Shown in pieces: positions 30,781 to 43,305 of a stretch of 64,000 nt of DNA (positions are counted from its first letter, which is position 1; each line of letters opens with the position of its first letter). The notes beneath the pieces are model-generated. The model was not told the DNA's origin. It saw only the letters and a list, made by a program, of their open reading frames with translations, and did no database searches. The stretch is taken from assembly GCA_018806915.1 (NCBI GenBank), contig JAGKQI010000101.1, positions 1,426,001 through 1,490,000 of the forward strand, in the 5' to 3' direction. The position numbers and the translations under genes are program-made. This DNA comes from Phytophthora colocasiae (Eukaryota > Oomycota > Peronosporomycetes > Peronosporales > Peronosporaceae).

Positions 30781-31525
30781 CTACTTCAGTTTGCGCTTCT
30801 TGTTGGTGTTCTCGATCTTGATTGGAGTTGCATCATCACTTTCACCTGCAGTGTCACCAGTCTCCGCATTTTCATCCGGCTTTGCGTCCTTCGGTTTTTC
30901 GAATTCAAGGTCTTGGTATCTTGTGGTGAATTGGCAACACTCACCCCGGAAGAGATTTGGGTCCGTGAAGTGCAAAACCTTCATCTTTTGTCCACATGCA
31001 GGAAAATTGAGAGGGGTTGCGTCTGGTACCCATATAGTTCCAGTCATGAGGTCTTTGTTGACCAAGTAGGGATGAGTGACGTACTGGTCTTCGTATTTCT
31101 AATCAGAACAAATTCAGAGGTTTTAGTATTCAAAAGAGTTCAGAACGTGAGAGGTAAAGTGAAAGATTACCGATTTTAGTATGGCGGGTGATTGTGGGGC
31201 GAACAAATCCGTTAGATGGACACGCACGAGGTGTCTGCCTTCACCGACAATATGGGGGCTACCCCAAATGAATCGTCCGTAGATAAACGCGTTGGCTGGT
31301 TGCGGTGACTTCTCCAGATACGCTTTAAACTCTACCAACACGGATAATTCACGTGGCATTAAGTAAACATTCTCCATTCATCAACCTAGAAGAAATGGAG
31401 CAGAGGCTTACCATTTCGAGTGGGAATTGAATGAGGGATAACTTCTTCTTCATCAGTCTCTCCTCGCTCTTCAAGAGGTGACTTGTAGTCCTTTGGGATA
31501 GGAATTCCGTCGATTTCCATGCTTG
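30781..31525 (-). CDS. Unidentified spliced gene, 5' structure unresolved
   Basis: The last exon (about 31099-30781) begins KYEDQYVTHPYLVNKDL and ends in a charged, nuclear-type tail NTNKKRKLK. It splices cleanly across an intron to an upstream exon (about 31369-31160) reading NVYLMPRELSVLVEFKAYLE...FIYGRFIWG...LTDLFAPQSPAILKS. Further upstream an open stretch from about 31551 (MEIDGIPIPKDYKSPLEERG, acidic) looks like the N-terminal exon. However, no GT-AG choice I tried joins it in frame to the next exon without a stop. Either an exon was missed or the copy carries an indel. I do not recognise the domain; the basic tail suggests a nuclear protein. The Helitron lies immediately upstream. Confidence 0.5.
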
Positions 31526-31689
31526 TGTGCGCTACTACCTTTAGTGGGAGCTGCAAATTCAGTTGTGAGTGAAATGACCCAAACGCAAGTTACCACACTG
31601 CGACAGGGGTGCTAACAAGGCGTAGAATCTAACGGCAGTAGACATGGTTGTTTAGAAAGTTCTCGAAAAGACACAAGGGGGAACATCAT

Positions 31690-34600
31690 TTGAATGCGAG
31701 TTATTGAGCTATCAAAAAATTTGATAAAAGAAAAAAACGGGATGACAGGTAGTTATTGGTCGGTGCTATGTGGGTGCCAGTAACCATCGATTCCAATATC
31801 CATTCGCCACTTAGTGGTGTCTTCGTTCAGTCGTAACTTGTTTAAAACCGATTTTTTGTAGGCAGGTGACAGTGGAAGGCATCGGAGAAGTCGCGCTTGC
31901 CTTACACGTGATACCCCTACGTATAAATGGTCAACAAGCCACTTGGGCGATCCCGGGGTTCCTTCGAGATAGAGTAGAACTCTCTTGAGCGTGGTTCCTT
32001 GGGCCTTCCAAACAGTCATCACTAACGCCAACTCAACAGCAAGCTGTGAGTATTTTATCTCAATGGGTTTGGGCATAAGCGTTCGGGCGAGTTTGACTTT
32101 GTACTTGTCTTGGTTGGTTGTAAGTAGACCGATCGGGATGATGATGCTGCTTTTTATACTTGTACCATTTGCATCTGTGTCCCAAGACGTCTCTAAGTTG
32201 TTTTCAGGTGGCCAGTCTGTAGCAGGGATGATATCACCTTCAACAGTGACTAGTTGTACGTTCAAAAAGTCTGGAGCAACCGGCAACTCAATCACCTCTC
32301 CACATGACACGGGTATAGTTTGTAAATATCGCACAACCCTGTCAGTATCGTCATCGCAAATCCAGGCGAGGGATTTCAGTCTGCACATCGTACCATTCGC
32401 GACACCCCATTCTACATTCCCATTGCCATTGTCCAGGATTTTTGCGCGTCCTTCTTGGACAAAGTAACCAAATAGGTTAGGATAGTCTTGTTCATTGTAG
32501 AGCAGGTCTAAAAGCTCCGGTGGGACGTCTGGTATTGGTTTTCTCCATCGAAGAACAACGGTGTTATATCGGAGTGCTAGAACCCGAGCTGCACAAGCTG
32601 TTAGAGCAGCTTTATCAACATTACTCGTTACCAGAATGGTCGCATCTTCCATCCACGCAGTATCATTCTCGACATCTTCTGGTGTAAGCTCAGTGGTGAC
32701 CACATCAGCAACAAAATCATTGATAATCGGAAAACCACTACCTCCCTTGGTGTTATCTGGATATGACGGCGGAAGAGTACGAAACGCATCAAGAAGCTTT
32801 TGTTGCACAGGGCAACTATGAGCCCGCTGTTGGGATACGAACACTCGAAAGCGCCTGAGAAGGTCTCTCGCGTGAATGTGGACAGCATTTGTGTTTAACT
32901 TGTACATCACCTTACACAGTGGTGTTCCCATGAGTGCCTCTAACTGTAAATAATCACCGCTCTGTCGAAAATGTTTTCATGTCAGGTAGTTGCAAATATA
33001 CAACAAACTAAGATGTAGGACGTACCCAGAAAATCGACTTCCCACCGAAAGGGAGGTCGGGGTTGTACATCAAACGTAAGCGCTTGTCTATCTTTACTGC
33101 GAATTCGGCCCCGAGCATCGAAACTTCATCCGTGACAATAAGGCCTACTGTCTTGTCAAAATTCAATTGAAGTTCCGCCAACTTAGCTGCCGAGATATGG
33201 CCCCCCTCGCGACCAACTTTAAAGGCAGCATGACAAGTTTGACCTCCCGGAAATTGACTAGCGGCAGCACCGGTTGGGCACGTTATTACTGTCTTGAGAC
33301 CGCGGTTTAGCAGTTCGGCGCGCAATTTATGAATTACAAAAGATTTCCCGGTTCCTGCTCCTCCGTGCATCATTGTAAGTGTCTGTACGGGTGGGGACTT
33401 GTCCAAGTTTGACAATACCCCATCAATAATCTCTTGTTGTTCAGGAGATGCGACCACGCTAGTCACTGTTGCAGCCGATAGATCACCGCTCAATGGATCG
33501 TTAATACCACAAATGCTGTGCTTTGGAATTCTCTCAGAGGAGGTTGGTTTCACAAGCCGAGACCTTGATGGCATTTTCTGGATTCGTCGACTTATTAGTT
33601 GGAGATTTGATGGCGATTCAAGCTGGAGGGGTAGTTGTTCAGTACTTCCGTGATACACGACAGCTTGAACACTAGCTGGTTTGACCGTGGGGCCTCGCTG
33701 ACTCACTTCACCATTGCTGTTTTCCACTCCCATTAACGATAAATATGACGACTGTAGTGCTTTTACACTTTCGCGATGCGTAGGATTTCCTAAGGCAGCG
33801 GCTCGCGTTAACCAATACATATAGTCATCTCCCTCAGTAAGTTTACCGTCAGCTTCCGGGTCCAACAATTCACTGCGGCGTCGGATTTCGTGTTTGCTAT
33901 TATCGTCCCTGCAAGGACTGTTTTTCCATCGAGTAGCGTTCCTAGCCCTCCATTCCGAACTCAATTTTTCGTTGCTGCTGCTTCGAATGCGCTTCTGAAT
34001 AAAATTGTGAACCTGTCGGTATCGTTGCCTTTTTAGGAAGGAAGCAGAAGATTTATCCCACTTCGTACATAATTCTGCTAAACCAGAACTGTTCAACTTG
34101 AATTGCGGTCGTTCGTTGTGATTCCATGGTGCAGCAATTGCGATAATATATTCGGCGAGGCTGTCCATTTTCTTTTTTCCAGACTTTTCACGAGGGCATG
34201 AAGGTAGAGCGGGTCCTCCAAACATCGGTGTCAACATCTTTGTCCGAATAACAGCCTCATAGTAATGATATAGGGGGTGACGAGGGTGTAGATCAAACCC
34301 TTGTCGACGTTTTCGCCCACGTGACACGTTGTCACTGCTAGGTGATTGGCGAGGTTTAATATCCACAATACAAGCAAATTCAATCGGCGAGTAATCTGCA
34401 AAATGCTCACCTCGAAACTTGTACGATTCCACTTGCGAAACAAATATCGGTTTTCCGTTTATTTTGTACGTTCGTGTACCTCCGGTTGTGTGACGATCTT
34501 GGATTGAAGCACCAAGTTCAGACAACTCTTCCGAATGGGCTAAATCAGCTAACTCTTCAATTACTTCGTCCATCGTGATAGATCCTGCACAGTCATCTTC

Positions 34601-37600
34601 TTCTGATTCCAAAACATTATGCACGTCAAAGTGATCACTCATGGCATCCTCACCGATATCGTCATCTTCAGTTCCATCATTGGATTGAGTAGTACAGGTA
34701 TTTTCCGGAGTACACACTGCTTTAGAATTACGTAGCTCCCGTACAAACCCGCGTGGGAAAACGTACCAAAACGACTCCGACGAAACATAGGATCTGTGAC
34801 CGAGTAAAGCATACACCATCAGAGATAGTGACCACTCATTTGCACCTCCAAACGCGTTCACTGTCCTGGTAGCTAAGTATTGGGCCTGTCTCATAGGTGT
34901 TCCGGTGTCTTGGGCAACACTAGGAAACTTTAGGGCATCTTCTAGGGCTGTTAACATGACAGTAGCAGCAGATTTTAGCCCGGCACCTTCTTTGGTCATG
35001 TAGTTCTGCTGGTATTCATCGATCATATCTCCAGCATCTTCGCCATTAATGACACTCGAGTTGCAATGTGAGCCGGTCAAACCAGAAAGCAGAATATTTG
35101 TCTCCACAAACATACCGTCTGTCTCAGGGCGACACTGCTCCCAAACAATTGGGCCTGAAATATGCTGGCGTAGAAATTCTCCTTGTTTGGGATCATATCC
35201 AGCATCTAGAATTTGTTCCGCCTTAAGATTGACCGGATCGCCCGCACAAACACCATTCCGTTTTGTGATGTGTAGTGGCTGAGTCGGCTGGTTGTGAATA
35301 CCAGCGGGACGGGAAAGCCGGCATTGTTGTTTTCCACGTTTGCCTTTAACGCAAGTTTTCGAGTGAGTGTGGATGTTGGTAGAAGCTATTGACTTTTCTA
35401 CAGCATTCTGAAATTCATCCACGTTATCACGAATTATAGGTAACTCGGTTTCACAAGCGCGTGGTAATGCACGTGCTTCATCGGTATGTTTCTGTATCCA
35501 AGCTCGTATTTCCGGGGAGAATTGATTAATACAAATCGTATCCATCCATTCTGCAATGCGCTCACGCAACTCTGGACATGAAGCACAGCGCGTCAATATT
35601 TCTGGCGTTATTGAAGCTCCATAGACTGTCATGTGCAAATGCAAGCGCCCATCGATCTGCGGTTCAATTACACCATTGAATGCCGCAACTTTGCCGTATG
35701 CACCAGTTTCCCGATCCAAATAGTTCCGACTTTTTTTAATATCTCGCGAAGCCGGACAGCGCAGGATTGCGTTTTGAATTAGATTCATCTTTCTTTCAAA
35801 TGCAAACGCGGCTAATGCAGGACATCCATTTGACATTGATAATCGCAGTCTGGGGCTCTCTTTAATGTTTTGAGGGAGGTCTTCCCACCGGCAACTTGAT
35901 TTACTGTAGATGCAGCACTCATCATTCCAATCGTTATGGCTTCTTAATTGCAATATGCGATGCAATGTGAGGTCGTCTTGTTCTGGAGGAGCAACAATAA
36001 TCCAAAATTGAGGCAATCCAAACCGAAAACGAGTACCTTCTAACTTCGGCCGTGTTGCAGCACGTTCAAAAGGAGAAAAAGCCACCGTGTCGCCAATTAC
36101 CGAAAGTATTCGCAATAAACCAGCATTTAAGCGCTTAGCTGCAGGCGAGTCTGGGTCATTCCTCGCTGCAAGCAAATGCTGCTTAAATTCTGGAGTGCTC
36201 GCCAACTGTCCCAGTTTTTTAAGTGTCGTCGCGTGGGTAGTTGCAGCCTTAGCTGCCTTTCGTACAGCTGAATGCCTCTGCAATTGGTTAAAAAGAGTGG
36301 CGACTAAAGTCACATCTTTTTCAAAACGTCCATCATAATAGCGCATAAAGTGCTTGACCAAGTCAGGAGGAAAGGATCCACGTGGAAGCATTTCACCTCC
36401 CATCATGAACAAGGTCGGAAACGCCCCAGCAAATAAATCTCCATTTTCATCCCATTCCACAACTGGTTCAGCCCCCCTTCGAACAACCGCGACATTGTCT
36501 TCTTTCGCTACAACATCAATCATCGCATCAATAATGGTGGATCTGACTTTGCCACTGTTACACATCGCAGGTCGTAGAACAGCGGAATGTTGAATCACTA
36601 CGTCATCTGATTTCCCGATGTTTACATCCGAACCATATCGTTCAGAAACCACTGCGTCATCCACGGCGTGTAAAATGGTAGAATCGGTCACAATAACGTC
36701 ATTTTCTATCGCGTCTTGAAATTCCCCACCAGTTTTGCTCGCGAAACATCGATGGTTATTCCTTTCTGCCGAAAAAGAATGTGTGTTTCTTTCAACACCG
36801 ACAACCACGAATATACACTTTCACTGGGTAGTTCATACAACCTTCGAAAAGCACTTTTTCGAGCTCTCCACTCTTCAGAAGGACCAATAAACGTAACACG
36901 CGGTTTACGTTCAATGTCTACAACAGGTAGTACTTTTACACACGATTCCGGTCCGGTAGAAGGAAAGCAGATCGCATGGCCACTACAGTGTTTTCCGGAT
37001 AAAGACAACTCCAATCCAAAACAACGTATAGGTGCAACGCAGTTTCTCGCAACCGCACTAAGTTCAGGAAGAGATGCACCGCGCCCATACTCATGACCAC
37101 TTGCAATGCTGAACTTGGATTTACGCGGATCGTGGGCACACTTCGAGCACAAGTGAACCCGCTTCGTATCACGTACCAGTTCAGGATTTAGAAAGAATTT
37201 GGATCCATCGTCATGTATCAAAATCTGCGCATGATTTCGTACGATTTCGTCGGAGAGATGGCCATACCGTTTCGAGTACTCGTCGGAAGAAATTCGAAAC
37301 GATTCCGGTAGGCCAGAGAGCGGTAAGGATACCTGGTCATTTTGTGGACCCACACGGTATTCACAACATGAGGCGCACGCAAAAACACCAATTCCTGTTG
37401 AATCAGCTTTTGCTGCGGAGTCTTGACATCCTGCATACTCTGTAGTGCTAAGCGGTGGATCCATAGCATTTGAAAGTCTGTTTCGTACCGATTCATCATC
37501 ACGAACGTGTTCGTCATTAAAAACGAAAGCATCGGGGTGCACTCCACAACAGTAATAATACGCTAATGCCAGTCTTGGATCCGATGTGAACTGCTGTCCC

Positions 37601-38240
37601 TTCGCCATGAGCTCTAGTTCTTCTCGTGGAATATGTTGATTGTGTAATACTGACTCCGCCAGACTTTGTAGACGTGTACATGTATCATCCTCATCTGAGA
37701 AACATTAAAGCAGAGTTTATTAATTTCCAGCACACGCACAATATAATCGATATAGTATGGAGACGTACCGCTCTTCTTCGTCTTCTTAGAAGCCCGATAT
37801 TTACGGCTTCGCAGTACGTGATGGTGCCGCTTCTGTTCCCCCCGTTTGGTGTCGTTTTTCGTATCTGCGTGGACTTCTGAATCAGTGAATAGAAGTTCTG
37901 ATGCATTCTGACAATTTTGCGGTTTCCTTATCGCTGAATGGCTTTCGCCGCTGGTAATGGCACTTGCAGTAGCTCCAAATGTACTTCTTTCACCGTGTGT
38001 CGCTGTGATTTTGGGTCCACAGCCAACGGTAGCAAGCTTCCGTGCAGCTCTATACTCGCGCATGTATGCCGCTCTACGCTGTCGTTTTCGCTTCCGTTGA
38101 TCATCGTCGTTTGATGTATTTTCCGTCTGTTCTTCTGCTTCGCTACGTGCTCGCTTCATCAGAAAAAAAGCCGTTTGAAAACTGTCCAAGTCAACTTCTA
38201 TCAATGCGACGTAAAAACGAAAGTTCATTATCAACATCCA
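31690..38240 (-). mobile_element. Helitron, nearly intact, minus orientation
   Basis: The element is defined by its single spliced Rep-helicase gene (31753-38159). The true ends were not located: I found no unambiguous 5' TC / 3' hairpin-CTRR pair by eye. The region 31700-31720 holds a small stem (TATCAAA/TTTGATA) just past the stop codon on the 3' side, which could be the terminal hairpin. The other flank ends before the coiled-coil gene promoter at about 38500. The bounds given are therefore approximate. Confidence 0.75.
31753..38159 (-). CDS. Helitron Rep-helicase (RepHel), spliced, one frameshift
   Basis: Exon 1 38159-37769 (MKRARSEAEE..., with the Arg-rich RRAAYMREYRAARK motif) joins across a 74-bp intron to exon 2 starting at 37694. 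The frame runs through a DUF6570-like Cys region (CSKCAHDP...). A one-base shift at the GGGG run 36724-36727 moves it into the next frame, which continues to 33026. A 64-bp intron (33025-32962) then joins exon 3 (32961-31753): ...GGKSIFW/SGDYLQLEAL. The Rep HUH motif is HLHMTVYG (35633-35650) and the paired tyrosines are YQQNY (near 35000-35014). PIF1-type helicase motifs are HGGAGTGKS, LIVTDEVSML, WSGDYLQL, MTVWKAQGTTL and YVGVSRVR. Every catalytic motif is present, so only the frameshift blocks a full protein. Rolling-circle transposition is the family's role. Confidence 0.9.
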
Positions 38241-38598
38241 TCAATCAACATCCATCAGCTGTAAAATGAATTATAAGTGTTAGCCGAATGTTGACCCAGG
38301 TTACGCGTCACGCAATTAATACGTGTGGGGCTGTCCATCCCTCATTCTGAGGTATTCCCAGTATAATATCCGCTTCTTAGCATTGCGCCACACTTTTTGG
38401 AACATTATGTGTAAGTTATGTATCATTCACGTACGTTACATAAAAATAATATCAGTTGCATGCTTTATCCTAGTTTTCCTGTCCCATACAATTTTCAAGT
38501 GAAAGGTCTTTCGTCCGGTCGCCATCTCCGCATTCCACGCAAGCAAGACAAGGCCGAAGGGAAGGCCCGCTCTGCTCCTCTTTAGGACCCTATTCGTC

Positions 38599-41500
38599 AT
38601 GTGGACCGTGCTATTCGGCGACAACGAGGACGGCACCAACCCGCAGCCGTCCGGTGCCCCCAACAAGACACCAGTTGTCCCCTCCCCGCAGCACTCGACG
38701 CCTCCCGTGACGCCATCGCCCCTGGAGCCTCCGACGCCGTCGACGCCCCCTCCTCGCCGCATTTCCGAGCCTAAGGAGACCAATGCGCAGACAGGGGATG
38801 ACACGCCGATGTCGATGCTACTGAAAAGACTCAACAACCTCATGATCAAAGTGGGTGAGCACGAGTTTGAGAAGAAGACGCTGGTGGATCAGGTATGAGG
38901 TAAACTATTGGATTTTTATGCGGAAGGTGGGGGAGTTAAATGGTTTTATATGGCTAATTAGATGGAGAAGGAAAGAAAGCTGTTGACCGTCAAAATCAAT
39001 GAGCTGGAGAAGCAAATTGAGGACTTGAAAGACCAGAACGTGCAGCTCCAGTACAAGATCGAATACACGTCCGAGCCTATGCTCATGGAGCGTGTGCAGG
39101 ACATTACGGACATGCGGGATGCTCTGGCTGCAGTGAAGAAGCAGCTGGAAGCCGAGCTGCAGGAGAAAGACAAGGAGCTTAAGGAGCTCAAGACGGCACT
39201 GGCTCTCAAGGACAAGGAGCTCAATGCACTCCGAGAGGAGTACGAGACACAGATCGAGACTTTAACGGCAGAGAGAGAAGCAGCCAAGAAAGAGGCTGCT
39301 GATGCTGTACGAGTAGCCAGTAATGCGGCTAGTGAGAAGTATGAGCAGCAGCTGAAAGAGAAGGAAGCGATGTTGAAGACGACTTCGGAGGAGAAGGCGA
39401 GACTCGAGACCACTTTGGTTGAGAAGGAGCAAGCTCTGGATGAGGTTGAGAATGTCAACGCAGAGATGCAGAAAAAAATGGAAGAAGTTAAAGCTCAAGG
39501 TGAAGCGGACGCGAAGTCTTTGGAGCAGCTACGATTGGAATTGGAGCAGGCTGCGACCAAACACGAGCAGAAGCTGCAACAACTGAAGGACGAAGATCAA
39601 CAGAAGTTTGAGGATCTGGAGAATCATGCACAGGAGCAGGAAGCTATTGCGGCGGAAAAGACACAGGAGTTAGAGGACTATAAGCACGACTGTGTTGAGC
39701 TATGGAAGATTAACGAGGATCTGAAGCAGCAGATCGCGCTCTCGTCGGCTGAGACGATGCTAAAGCACGCTGAGCTCCGTGAAAATGCTCTATCTGGCCA
39801 GACTGTACTTCAGGATAAGGTGACTGATTTGGAAAACCAGCTCGAGGAGCTGCAGGAACAGCTGAACAGAAAGACCCAGGAGATTGCTGAGCTACAGGCT
39901 GAAGCTGAAAGTCATAATTTGGCTGATAGCGAAGCGTCAGGAGAAGATGATGACAAGTTTGTTGTTGTGGGAGGGGATGGCGGTGCTATCAGCATTCTGA
40001 CGGAGCAAGTTGCCACTGCTCAGCGCGAGCTGACGGAAGCGATGGAGCTGAATTTGCATTTGAACAACCGCAACGCTTGGCTGGAGGAGCAATACCAGAT
40101 GCTGTCGTCTGTGCAGTCTGAAGGCGACGACGATGCAGAAGAATCGGGTGTAGTGAAGCTCTCGCCGGAGGAGCGTATTGCAGCGCTGGAACAAGAGCTT
40201 CAAGAGGCGTGTCGTGCTGCCAATGAGAAGGCGGAGCATGTGTCGAATCTGGAGCAGAACTATAGCGCTCTCTCCACTGAGTTTGATCGCCTTCACTCTG
40301 CCCACAACGAGTTGGTCGACGTAAAACAGGCTGGCGATGCAGCCCTGAACGATCTGAGAAACGAGGTTGAGTCGCTCCGTTCTTATCAGGCAAGTGCTTC
40401 TGAGAAAGACCAAGCACTGTACGCCAAGGATCAGGAGCTGGCAGAACTTCAGTCCACCAACTCGGCGCTTTCTAGTCAAGTCGAGCACCTGAATAATGTC
40501 GAGGGTCAGCTGCAGCAAACGAATGACGCATTAATTCAGGCGCAGAATGAACTTGCTGAAGCTCAAGCTATCAATGCTCGCGTGCAGCACGAACTGGAGG
40601 AGTTGAAGGGTGCCAATGATGCTGCTTCGAAGAATGATGAACAGGTTGCAGCGATTCAGAACGAACTTGCTCAGGTTCGATCTGAAAAGGATTCCATTAC
40701 TACAGAGCTGACCCAGTCGCAAGCATTCATTCGTGACCTGCAACTAAAGATCCAGGAGCTAGAGGGTATCGTGAACGGCCAGATGAACGAGAAACAGTCT
40801 CTAGAGCAGCAGATCCAAAACTTGCAAGAGATGGCGCAGGAAAATATGGAGAGTTCGTATGAGCTGCAGACAAACTTGGAGTCCACGATGGAAGAGTTGG
40901 AAAAGACTCGAGCTGAGCTGCGAACTGAGCAGGAGAAGTGCGCAAATCTTCTGCAGTCCGTCGAGAACGCGAAGCAAGCGTCTATCCCCCGCGAGGAGTT
41001 AGATCGTGCCCAGAGTGAAATTGCGAATTTGGAGGAGCAAGTTCGCCACTTCCGCGGTCTCGAACAGTCCCTGAACCAGCAGTTGCAAGACGAGGTACGC
41101 TCCAAGGATGCACTTGCTGCCGAGTTACAGACCGCACAGTCGGAGCGTGTTGCAGTTGAAGAAGAGCAGAAGAGACTGAAGGCGTCGTATGATCAGGCCG
41201 TTGAGCAGCTTGCTTTCACTGGCGAGCTGCAGCATACGAATGATGATCTGTCACGTTCACTAGAGCAGACTCGCGCCAAGCTCATGCAAGCCGAGCAGCA
41301 AATTAACGCGATGCGCGCAGAGCACGGTGAGGCACAGAAGCAGGTGGAGACACTAACGAAGAAAAACCTCTCGTTGGTATCTGAAGTTCAAAGCATGCGT
41401 GATCAAGCTGAAAGTCAGCAGCAGATGGCGCGTGGACAGCTCGAGCAGCTTAAAGCAGCACATGCCGACTCCCAGCGTCAGCTTGCAGAGGCTACTCATG

Positions 41501-42339
41501 CTCTTCAGAGCAAGGATGTTGAGGTGCAGCGCAACGTGTCGCAACGCGAAGAGCTTATCAATCGCTACAAGGCCGACAAGCACTCTTCGGACCAGCAACT
41601 GGCACAACTCACGGCTGAATGCGAGCAGCTCCGTCGGGCCCACGATGAAGCGAAGGCGACGGTAGAGCGTGCTCACCACGAACTGGAGCAGATCCGTGCG
41701 CAGCAAAACGCGACTCAGCAGGAGAAATCTTCACTTGAAGTGGAAGTTGCCCAACTGCGTGGCTTGAGCGATGAGAAGTCTAATTTGCTTCAGGAGATGG
41801 ATGAGCAGAAGCGCGTGAACCAGCGACTGGAGGAAACTAGTCGTGAGTTGGAAGGCTTGCTGCAAAAGTCCAAGGCTTACTGTGAAGAGCTGTCTCGTGA
41901 AAGCGAGGACAAGGTCAGTCGTATGCAGGAATTTGCCAGTCATGTGGAGCAGGAGGCACGTGATGAGATCGATCGCATTGCCCACGAGAACGGAGTGCTG
42001 CGTGACGAATTGGAGCAGCTAGCACAGGCTCGTTTCGAGGAGACAAACGCGCACGACGAGCTACGCGTGAAGCTAGCTGAGCTGCAAGCTGAGAACAACG
42101 TGCTGTCGGCGCGTGCGCACCGCCTCACGCAGCAGCTGTCGCAGTACACGGTTCTTCCGGAAGACGACGAGTTGTCTGCTGGGGGACAGGGCCAAACGCC
42201 CGATCTGTGGGAGTTGCTGTCCTCGGGTATGGAGCAACTGAAGGCGGACCTGGAGCTCGCCAGTAAGTACGCGGCCAGCATTGACGCCAGTAGCGTAGAC
42301 GGCGGCATTGGAGATGAATTCTTCACGGTCGCAAACTAG
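38599..42339 (+). CDS. Long coiled-coil protein (golgin/myosin-tail-like)
   Basis: Two exons, 38599-38892 and 38962-42339, joined phase 0 by a 69-bp intron, give 1223 residues. The first ~65 residues are Pro/Ser/Thr-rich (PSPLEPPTPSTPPPRR). From about residue 75 almost the whole protein is heptad-rich Glu/Gln/Lys/Leu coiled coil, broken near 430 by an acidic spacer followed by DDKFVVVGGDGG. It ends in a short non-coil tail IGDEFFTVAN. No GRIP, motor or kinase domain is seen, so a tether/scaffold (Golgi, centrosome or basal body) is only an inference. The start ATG at 38599 is the first in frame. Confidence 0.85.
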
Positions 42340-42592
42340 TGTACGTACAACAACTGTTGAATTCCAGGGTTTTGGTGATAAAGGTGCAGATACCGTGGAT
42401 CTAGCTTGGTGCTCGGTACTTACAGTTTACATATAAAATATACTTCCAGCGTGTCCAGTGCCCAAGACCAAGAGCTTTTCCTGTCAACGGGGTCTTATCT
42501 CCAAAATTACGCTGTCCGTGATGTTGTGAACATGGGCCAAAATTATCTGGAGAGCTGTCAAAAGTGATCTCGCATTGGATTAGTGAAGCATT

Positions 42593-43303
42593 ATGGCCGA
42601 CACGATGGAGATCCCGAAAAGCCGGCTCATTGAGGCCAAGCAAAGACGACAAGAAGCATCCAAAGATGCTTTGCTGCTGAAAAATCGTATCGCGTTGCTC
42701 AAGGCCGAGGAGGATAAGGCCTGGAAGAAGATTGAGCAGACTCGTCGTCGAGCTGCAGAGCTGCTCAAGCTCCGTGAAGATAATAATCGGGCCCACGTCA
42801 TGCTCAAAGAGCTCGCGCTGGAAGCGGAACGCGAGACCCAGGCTTCAATCCAGGCCAAGCGAGAGCTGGTGCTAAGCATAGACAGCATCCCAAAGAAGAA
42901 AGAGATCAGTATGCAGCTTACCGAAGCCAACAGGAAGGAGGCTATGCAACTCAAAGAGGACAAGCAGCGTTGGAAAGAGATCATGGACCGACAAAGGCTA
43001 GACGAGATGACGGAAGCTATTCGTCGCAAACACGAGATTGAGAGTCAGAAAGAGGCTTTGCGTATCAAGAAGCTGACGATCAAGCAGGACATCGACAAAC
43101 ACAATCGGGAGCGCACTCTGGAGAAGGTTCGTGCTGAGGAGGAGCAAGCTCGACGGCATGAGGCAGAAGTACAGGAGATGGAACAACAGGAGTTGGAGCT
43201 TATCCAGCGTTTGCGCAACACACAGCACCTTCAGAAGCAAGCCTTTGAAGAGCTGGAAGCTGCCCTCAGTGGTGGAAACAGCGTAAATGCCAAACATTCT
43301 TAG
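42593..43303 (+). CDS. Small coiled-coil protein
   Basis: 236-residue single-exon protein, nearly all charged alpha-helix (KQRRQEASKDALLLKNRIALL..., RAEEEQARRHEAEVQEMEQQELELIQRL). No signal peptide or membrane segment. It resembles small cilia/basal-body or cytoskeletal coiled-coil proteins in composition, but I cannot name a family. Its stop codon is only 2 bp from the stop codon of the convergent Gemin5 gene, so the two 3' untranslated regions must overlap. Confidence 0.75.
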   Translation: MADTMEIPKSRLIEAKQRRQEASKDALLLKNRIALLKAEEDKAWKKIEQTRRRAAELLKLREDNNRAHVMLKELALEAERETQASIQAKRELVLSIDSIPKKKEISMQLTEANRKEAMQLKEDKQRWKEIMDRQRLDEMTEAIRRKHEIESQKEALRIKKLTIKQDIDKHNRERTLEKVRAEEEQARRHEAEVQEMEQQELELIQRLRNTQHLQKQAFEELEAALSGGNSVNAKHS

Positions 43304-43305
43304 GT

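Noticed and set aside
30781..31377. BAH domain in the unidentified minus-strand gene
   Set aside because: Length and FIYGRFIWG loosely suggest BAH, but the expected WFYRPEET and EVF motifs are absent.
37614..37770. C-terminal tail of the Helitron first ORF (TSPYYIDYIVRV... VFHEKN)
   Set aside because: It is translated intron and out-of-frame exon 2; splicing 37769/37694 gives a better continuous protein.
33008..38237. Numerous plus-strand open frames across the Helitron
   Set aside because: They are antisense shadows of the RepHel gene without protein-like composition.
38958..42326. Minus-strand Ser- and Leu-rich open frames opposite the coiled-coil gene
   Set aside because: They arise from complementing Glu/Lys/Gln codons of the coiled coil; no conserved motif.
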